A stretch of DNA of 64,000 bases, taken from NCBI GenBank assembly GCA_020796225.1, contig CM036771.1:29556176-29620175 (forward strand), in the 5' to 3' direction. A program made the position numbers and the translations under genes. This document shows positions 56,907 to 64,000 of the stretch, piece after piece. Origin of the DNA: Arion vulgaris. Its lineage: Eukaryota; Mollusca; Gastropoda; Stylommatophora; Arionidae. The notes under the pieces are model-generated. The model searched no databases. It was not told where the DNA came from and saw nothing but the letters and a program-made list of their open reading frames with translations. Within the stretch, counting starts at the first letter, position 1, and every line of letters starts with the position of its first letter.

Positions 56907-59900
56907 CAGTGTTTCCAACCTTTTTTGTGCCATGCCCCACCAAACCTTTAAAAATTCGTATGCCCCCCCCCTTCCTATGTAACATATACAAACAATTTTA
57001 TTTTCTAAAAATTGAAGTCACTGAAGAAACTTAAATGATAGATTTTAGGAAGAAATAACTAGGAAATTGTTTAGGAAACACAGTAAGTAAATTTTCAAAA
57101 CATATAATGGAGAAATGAAATTCAAGTACGATATCATTTTAATGATATATTTTTCTATATTATTTTAATTATTAATAATTATTTATTACTTACACTTAGT
57201 GAGATCCTTGCGATTGATAGAAGCTGCAAAGAAATTTTATGTTAGGTTCCAATTTAGTTAGCTTCAGTCTCAAGTCTCCCATTGTGTTATATTCAACCAA
57301 TTTCTTTTTTAGCAGCAAATCAGTTATGGCAATAAATCCACTTTCAGTTAAATATGATGATAGAAATGGTAATAAGTTTTCTTGCACATTTGGTTGAATT
57401 TGTATATTTGATTTATGTGTCCTCACAAAGCCATGCCGTCGCTCCTTTTATATTATTAAATGAAGTTTTAACTGACTCATCATTTTGCATTTCTGTGAGT
57501 TCTTCTTGATACTGCATATTTGAAATATCAGACAAATCCACTAACATTGACTGCAATCAATTTGTTTCAAATCAGAAAATCTTTCTTTTAAATCACTAGA
57601 TAGAATTTTTAAATGATCGACAATAACAAGTATTAGTATGTTTTCCATGCGTGCATGTTTTCTCAGTGACTCAATGAGTATGCTCAGGAAGATTGAAACA
57701 GGATGGGCTAGGAGACATTGGATAGAATCGCTGGGGAGGTCTAAGCTGACAAAGATCGTTTTATTTTTGTGCCAGGGCATGCAGGTGTAAGGGGAATGAA
57801 CGTGCGGATAGGCTTGCAGGTATGGCTGCTGTCCAAAGCGGACGAACAATGGACCAGGCTGATATTATAAATTCCTTAAGGGAGAGGGCGTGTACATGAT
57901 TCACGTAATAGCGGTGAATCCACAACACTAACCAGACTGCAAGAACTCAAAGTTAAGTGTGGTGTAGCTCGACAAGAACGCTATGCTGGCAGACAAAGAA
58001 GAATTGTAAACCAACAAAGAACCGGTGTCGTTAGTCGCCACACGCTGATGGACATACTGAGGAAGAGATCGGAGCACTTATGGACTAATTTGTTCGACGT
58101 GCAGTGATGGTGATCCGACGTCTAAACTAAACAAAAAGTATTAGATAACGGTATCGTCCCAAAAACAAGTATTAATAGCGGTATCATACATCAAAAAAAA
58201 GTATTATATAGCGGTATCAGTCATTTCCATTTCGGGAGCCAAAAACTCTTCAAAATGTTTTTGAAATATATTTCTGACTAGTTCAATAAAGGTAATAAAA
58301 AAATACTTATTTTCCATCAAAAGGTTTTATTCTTTTGAAGGTGGTTTTTTTAAATATATTTTTTTTTTCATTCAAAGATATGGCAACCCCAAAAATTTTT
58401 ACTATCAAGTTGATACTTTATTTCAGGTTTGTTTTTAAAAAAACACAAAGAGTATCAAATCTCTTAAAGATATAGTTCCATTAAAAATTTTCAAAGGGGT
58501 TCCTTTTAAAGCCATCTTACTTCAGGGGAAATGTCTCCCTGATCGTATTTTTTCTTCCAAAATAGCTGAAGACCTCATTTGGCATTAGAAATAGCATTTA
58601 TACACTTTATAACTGAATTTAGTACTTTTTGAACAGGGGAAATATTTTTGCTCCAAATTTTCTTTAATAACAAATGCCAAAAAAAATTTCTGGATTCTCA
58701 TCTATCAAATTTTAAACAATTTTTTCCTATCATATTTTAGTACATCTCAAAGATTTATATTTTATTTGTATATTATGACATATAATAATTTTAGCTTATT
58801 ATATACACTTTGGAGAAGGGTTTTAAAGATTTAAAAAACATTTCTTCCAAAATCCCCATTATAATATATATTTAAGATATCAATATTACTTTTCAACATG
58901 TTCTCAAAGTTGATTCATCCATTTTCACTGATAAATTTTCTTGTTTTCAGCTTTTCAACAGGTTGTATTTCAATATCTTCACTGATTTCGTCTGTTCTAT
59001 TGCTAACAGAATTGTTACTGAGTGGCATAGCTTTCCCCTCTTGGTCATCTTTTTCCAGAACCATTATAAGAAATGATGATATTGATGGTTTGATTAAATT
59101 CTCTCCTATATTATGATTTTGCCCAAATTTAGCAATGAGTAAGGAAATATGATAACTAGCCACAAGAGTACGATTGACAGTTACAGTATGAGCAGTAACA
59201 GGGACTTTAATGTTGCTCTTTTTCAAAATTTGTCTTTAAAGTTTGAAAGTAATTCAAATCTGACATAATATGAGCACTATGTTTCACCTTCAAATGCTCT
59301 TCAAGACGATCTCGTTTCATTGATTCGTTGGTCAAGCATTGTTGGCGTAAAAGACATTAATGTGGAAAACATTAATATAGTAATATTTCACATCAGGTGA
59401 TATATGTTTGAGCAAATTCGATTATTATAACATGACTATTAAAAGAAAAAAAAAATCATTAACAATATTTATATCCACATTTATGTGGTCAAATCTGCTC
59501 TTCTGAAAAAGTATGTGGTATTCTCTTCTAATTAGCTCTGATAAATTCTAACCTCCAATAGTTATATCTTCTACGTGAAGCTCTTCGGTTCTCTTCTGCT
59601 TTTCTCATATAATCTGACCTAACAGTCCTGTACTTTAGCTGTTCTGTGTCTAGCTCTCTATTTTTATTCTAGCTACCTCATAGTTGTTCTGTATTTGGCT
59701 CTCTATCTGCACTATTATTCCCTCTTCTTAAAGTCAATCGTGTATATATATGGGTGAATATTCTATTACTTTACTATTTCAAAACTTTGTTCTCAGGACT
59801 GCGATTTCCTACATCTGTTACTCTCTTGGAAAAGACTCATCTTACTTTGACTATCGATATTCTTCAGTCATTGTCTAAAAATGTATGTTCCAACCATACC

Positions 59901-59928
59901 TTCTCAATCTGTCGCTAAACATGGAAAA
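56907..59928 (-). mobile_element. ZBED5-like hAT, copy 2 (left arm of palindrome, truncated)
   Basis: It starts with the TIR CAGTGTTTCCAACC at 56907. The minus strand has the transposase C terminus at 57426-57196 (ENLLPFLSSYLTESGFIAIT, DLRLKLTKLEPNIKFL) and the BED and middle parts at 59340-58500. It ends at about 59928 inside the element, lacking the last about 630 bases present in copies 1 and 3. A LINE H fragment is inserted at 57637-58135. The stretch 58200-58880 is degraded by many small deletions. Confidence 0.88.
57637..58135 (+). mobile_element. LINE family H, RNase H and 3' end, inserted in hAT copy 2
   Basis: The TSD AAGTATTAG (57628-57636 and 58136-58144, allowing for the A-rich junction) flanks a 5'-truncated LINE reading SDSMSMLRKIETGWARRHWI, an RNase H block (frameshifted PGHAGVRGNERADRLAGMAA-type) and LQELKVKCGVARQERYAG, with 3' end CTAAACTAAAC. 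The same insertion is present in the other arm at 62476-62965. Confidence 0.85.
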
Positions 59929-61167
59929 TTAGAACCCTGCTTCCCAACGTGGGGCCTACGCCCACTGGGGGCATTTTCATCTTTATGGGGCAATGGACTC
60001 GTTCGGAGTTTAACTAATGTTCATGATGTTGTAAAACCGATATACTGACTTTTTGATGTCTGTTGACAAAACGAATGTTGCTTCACAATCACTTTACTGA
60101 AGTTTAAAAAAATCTTCAATGAATGGAAAGTACTTATATCTAGGTACATTTTACCTCCTTTAACAAAGCTTTGAAAGAGGAAAAGCATGTGTTATTGTGG
60201 TAAAATCGAGTCATACAAAAAAAACAAAACTGTCACGTGTCCGTCATTTGCCAACCTTGTCATGAAGTCCAAAATGAGTTTATTTAGTGCAATCTTGAGT
60301 ATGTAATAGTATTGGACAGAGTCACGCATATCATATTTCCGCCATAGAAAACAGGTCTGAAGTTTGATTTGGCTTGGAATGTTAGGTACGATGGGAAAGA
60401 ACCAAGAAAATCGAGGTGGTTTGACAAATACAAGTTATGGGCCATTAGTCCGATTATCAGAGTAATAGATACTGTGTAGCGGGATTATACAGGTGTCCCT
60501 AGAGTACCATTTTGTAGTTGTATAGTTAACGAAGAAGCATTTATATATGGATTACAATATAATATCATGAAATCTTTTTTTTCCATGTTTAGCGACAGAT
60601 TGAGAAGGTATGGTTGGAACATACATTTTTAGACAATGACAGAAGAATATCGATTGTCAAAGTAAGATGAGTCTTTTCCAAGAGAGTAACAGATGTGGAA
60701 ATGCAGTCCTGAGAACAAAGTTTTGAAATAGTAAAGTAATAGAATATTCACCCATATATACACGATGGACTTTAAGAAGAGGGAATAATAGTGCAGATAG
60801 AGAGCCAAATACAGAACAACTATGAGGTAGCTAGAATAAAAATAGAGAGCTAGACACAGAACAGCTAAAGTACAGTACTGTTAAGCAAGATTATACGAGA
60901 AAACCAGAAGAGAACCGAAGAGCTTCACGTAGAAGATATAACTATTGGAGATTAGAATTTATCAGAGCTAATTAGAAGAGAACACCACATACTTTTTCAG
61001 AAGAGCAGATTTGACCACATAAATGTGGATATAAATATTGTTAATGATTTTTATTTTTTTCTTTTAATAGTCATGTTATAATAATCGAATTTGCTCAAAC
61101 ATATATCACCTGATGGAAATATTACTATATTAATGTATTCCATTAATGTCTTTTACGCCAACAATGC

Positions 61168-63381
61168 TTGACCAACGAATCAATGAAACGAGGTCGTCTT
61201 AAAGAGCATTTGAAGGTGAAACATAGTGCTCATATTATGTCAGATTTGAATTACTTTCAAACTTTAAAGACAAATTTTGAAAAAGAGCTAACATTAAAGT
61301 CCCTGTTACTGCTCATACTGCAACTGTCAATCGTACTCTTGTGGCTAGTTATCATATTTCCTTACTCATTGCTAAATGTGGACAAAATCATAATATAGGA
61401 GAGAATTTAATCAAACCATCAATATCATCATTCTTATAATGGTTCTGGAAAAAGATGACCAAGAGGGAAAGTTATGCCACTCAGTAACAATTATGTTAGC
61501 AATAGAACAGACGAAATCAGTGAAGATATTGAAATACAACCTGTTGAAAAGCTGAAAACAAGAAAATTATCAGTGCAAATGGATGAATCAACTTTGAGAG
61601 ACAGTGTTGATAAGTAATATTGATATCTTACGCAATATATATTGATAATGGGGATTGTGCTGAAGAAATGTTGTTCTGTAAATCATTAGAAAGCACCCCT
61701 ACCTCCAAAGCTGTATATAATAAGCTAAAAAAATTACTTATATGTCATAATATACAAATGAAAAATATAATATCTTGTGCAGCAGATGGTACTAATAATA
61801 TGATAGGCAAGAAAAATGGCTGCTTAAAATTGTTGAAAGATGAGAATCCAGAAATGCTTTTTGTGCATTGTGTTATTAACAGGGAAAATTTCTTAGCTAA
61901 AAATATTTCACCTGTTCTAAACGAAGTACTAAATTCAGTTATAAAGTGTATCAATGCTATTAAATCTAATGCCAAATGTGAGCGTCTCTTCATGCTATTT
62001 TGTGAAGAACAAAATACAGATCATGTGAGACTTTTACTTCACACTGAAGTAAGATGGCTCTTGAAATGGAACTGCTTGACAATATTTATGGAACTATTTG
62101 ATACTCTTTAAGAGATTTGATACTCTTTAAGTGATTTTTAAGCGACAAACCTGAAATAAAGTATCTGTTAACGGTCGATAGTAAAGCATTTGTGAGTTAA
62201 GCCGATATCTTTGAATGAAAAACAAAATATATTAAATAACCACCTTCAAGGAAGAATAAAACTCTTGTTGATGGAAAAGCTAAGATATTTGGATTTATTA
62301 CCTTTATTGAACTATGTCAGAAATATATTTGCAACAAACATTTTGAAGAGTTTCATTGACTCCAGAAATGTGAAGTGACTGATACCGCTATACTAATACT
62401 TGTTATTTGAATTGACTGATACCGCTATACTAATACTTGTTATTTGAAGTGACTGATACCGTTATACTAATACTTTTAGTTTAGTTTAGACGTCGGATCA
62501 CCATCACTGCACGTCGAACAAATTAGTCCATAAGTGCTCCGATCTCTCCCTCAGTATGTCCATCAGCATGTGGCGACTAACGACACCGGTTCTTTGTTGG
62601 TTTACAATTCTTCTTTGCCAGCATAGCGTTCTTGTCGAGCTACACCACACTTAACTTTGAGTTCTTGCAGTCTGGTTAGTGTTGTGGATTCACCGCTATT
62701 ACGTGAATTATGTACACGCCCTCTCTCCCCTAAGGAATTTATAATATCAGCCTGGTCCATTGCTCGTCCGCTTTGGACAGCAGCCATACCTGCAAGCCTA
62801 TCCGCACGTTCATTCCCCTTACACCTGCATGCCCTGGCACAAAAATAAAAACTGATCTTTGTCAGCTTAGACCTCCCCAGCGATTCTATCCAATGTCTCC
62901 TAGCCCATCCTGTTTCAATCTTCCTGAGCATACTCATTGAGTCACTGAGAAAACATGCATGCATGGAAAACATACTAATACTTGTTATTGTCGATCATTT
63001 AAAAATTCTATCTAGTGATTTAAAAGAAAGATTTTCTGATTTGAAACAAATTGATTGCAGTCAATGTTAGTGGATTTGTCTGATATTTCAAATATGCAGT
63101 ATCAAGAAGAACTCACAGAAATGCAAATGATGAGTCAGTTAAAACTTCATTTAATATAAAAGGAGCGACGGCATGGCTTTGTGAGGACACATAAATCAAA
63201 TATACAAATTCAACCAAATGTGCAAGAAAACTTATTACCATTTCTATCATCATATTTAACTGAAAGGATTATTGCCATAACTGATTTGCTGCTAAAAAAA
63301 AAGAAATTGGTTGAATATAACACAATGGGAGACTTGAGACTGAAGCTAACTAAATTGGAACCTAACATAAAATTTCTTTGA
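61168..63381 (+). pseudogene. hAT (ZBED5-like) transposase, copy 3
   Basis: BED-finger remnant TNESMKRGRLKEHLKVKHSA (61170); then VTAHTVNRTLVASYHISLLI-type and SVQMDESTLRDSVDK (61575; DES as first catalytic block); then an intact 163-codon stretch (61620-62111) with CAADGTNNMIGKKNGCLKLL (second acidic residue), FVHCVINRENFLAKNISPVL and LLHTEVRWLLKWNC; then KYLLTVDSKAFVS and KSFIDSRNVK. After the LINE insertion comes the C terminus ENLLPFLSSYLTE and DLRLKLTKLEPNIKF (63215-63381). Several frameshifts; not functional. It is the best preserved of the three copies in its middle part. Confidence 0.87.
62476..62965 (-). mobile_element. LINE family H fragment, inserted in hAT copy 3
   Basis: Same insertion as 57637-58135, at the homologous hAT position and in mirror orientation. 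The minus strand reads SDSMSMLRKIETGWARRHWI, CKGNERADRLAGMAAVQSGR and TRLQELKVKCGVARQERYAG. Flanked by CTAATACTT on both sides. Confidence 0.88.
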
Positions 63382-63689
63382 GCCTCTATCAATCGCAAGG
63401 ATCTGACTATGTAAGTAATAAATAATTATTAATAATTAAAATAATATAGAAAAATATATCATTAAAATGATATCGTACTTGAATTTCATTTCTCCATTAT
63501 ATGTTTTGAAAATTTACTTACTGTGTTTCCTAAACAATTTCCTAGTGATTTCTTCCTAAAATCTATCATTTAAGTTTCTTCAGTTTTTAGAAAATAAAAT
63601 TGTTTGTATATGTTAATAGGAAGGGGGATACAATTTTGAAAGGCTTTGTGGGGCATAGCAAAAAAGGTTGGGAAACACTGGTTTAGAAG

Positions 63690-63978
63690 AAAGACGGACC
63701 GACTTGCTCTGAAATATCTACGCATTGGCTACTGGAATTGTCGAAGTGTAAAACAGAGAGGACCAATTCTACAGAAGCTAGTCTATGACTTCGACATTTT
63801 CATGATTCAGGAAACCAACTTGCAGCAGGATAAAGCCCTTGAGTGTCCAGGATTCAAATGTTATTTCACTCCCAGTGAACTCGGAGTAGGACGAGGTCAG
63901 ACTATCTATGTGAAACATGGTCTTGCCCACAACTGCCTTGACACACATGACTTCTTACCCGAGGATATGGAATTATAA
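63690..63978 (+). pseudogene. LINE endonuclease N-terminal domain
   Basis: The frame from 63709 reads LRIGYWNCRSVKQRGPILQK, FDIFMIQETNLQQDKALECP and GVGRGQTIYVKHGLAHNCLD, ending at TAA 63978. WNCRSV and IQET are the first motifs of AP-type LINE endonucleases of the I/Jockey/R1 type. The following bases GIQLTIR suggest the frame continues in the family. The window ends inside the element, so the downstream part cannot be judged. Confidence 0.82.
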
Positions 63979-64000
63979 GGAATTCAATTAACAATTCGTG

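Larger units (their letters stand above)
59935..63680 (+). mobile_element. ZBED5-like hAT, copy 3 (right arm of palindrome, full length)
   Basis: TIRs CCCTGCTTCCCAACGTGGGG (59935) and GGTTGGGAAACACTG (ending 63680). Left flank AATTAGAA and right flank GTTTAGAA share six of eight bases. The element is 3.7 kb including a 490-base LINE insertion. The internal order is the reverse of copy 2, making a palindrome with arms of about 3 kb around 59935-60590. Transposase remnants on the plus strand. Confidence 0.9.

Noticed and set aside
1..64000. Octopus origin
   Set aside because: The abundant tRNA-Lys-type octopus SINE I would expect every few kb is not seen, so I do not assign a species.

Overview
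This window is animal nuclear DNA, with no sign of bacterial or organellar organisation. The only conventional host gene is on the minus strand of the left quarter: the 5' end of a DDX3/PL10/belle-type DEAD-box RNA helicase. Five coding exons (184 codons plus two bases) join with GT/AG introns in matching phase between 15720 and 430, and the gene runs out of the left edge. The species cannot be named. Tandem arrays, tRNA-headed SINEs, and LINEs and SINEs with (GAA)n tails would fit a mollusc or another lophotrochozoan, but this is low-confidence inference. Nearly all the rest is transposable elements, most of them broken, and tandem repeats.

Layout. 1-15720: DDX3 exons with introns of 1.2, 5.4, 3.0 and 5.1 kb that contain LINE fragments, a SINE flanked by target-site duplications (TSDs) and a tRNA-like SINE. 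15.7-20.4 kb: upstream DNA, then two head-to-tail copies of an unclassified GC-rich retroelement, here called X, inside a LINE. 20.4-29.2 kb: a third X copy holding a SINE and a 7.5-kb ZBED5-like hAT element with an 8-bp TSD. That hAT element in turn holds a 4.5-kb Helitron inserted precisely between A and T. A tRNA-headed SINE adjoins the 5' end of this X copy. 29.3-37.0 kb: a 66-bp tandem array carrying CRE sites, LINE fragments, an LTR-like segment, a LINE whose 5' part is inverted as in twin priming, and several SINEs. 37.0-41.8 kb: a 48-bp minisatellite of about 99 units. 42-50 kb: an unclassified AT-rich repeat R carrying a complete 1.68-kb X insertion with a 10-bp TSD, a mariner rearranged into a foldback, and a nearly intact DDE transposase gene. 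50.1-53.2 kb: a 17-bp minisatellite split by a 1.5-kb LINE. 53.7-64.0 kb: SINE and LINE pieces, a ZMYM1-like hAT remnant, and a 6.8-kb palindrome of two ZBED5-like hAT copies, ending in a LINE endonuclease domain.

The elements interact as a nested insertion record, and shared tails suggest which RT moved which SINE. The most interesting points are: (1) two unrelated DNA transposons (hAT and mariner) both converted into long inverted-arm structures within 18 kb; (2) a conserved, apparently pseudoknotted 5' leader on X whose topology resembles HDV-like ribozymes; (3) a tRNA-headed SINE sharing its 3' part with the X insertion; (4) the 48-bp and 17-bp arrays, which stay open in frame. All folding and family calls were made by eye, without database searches.
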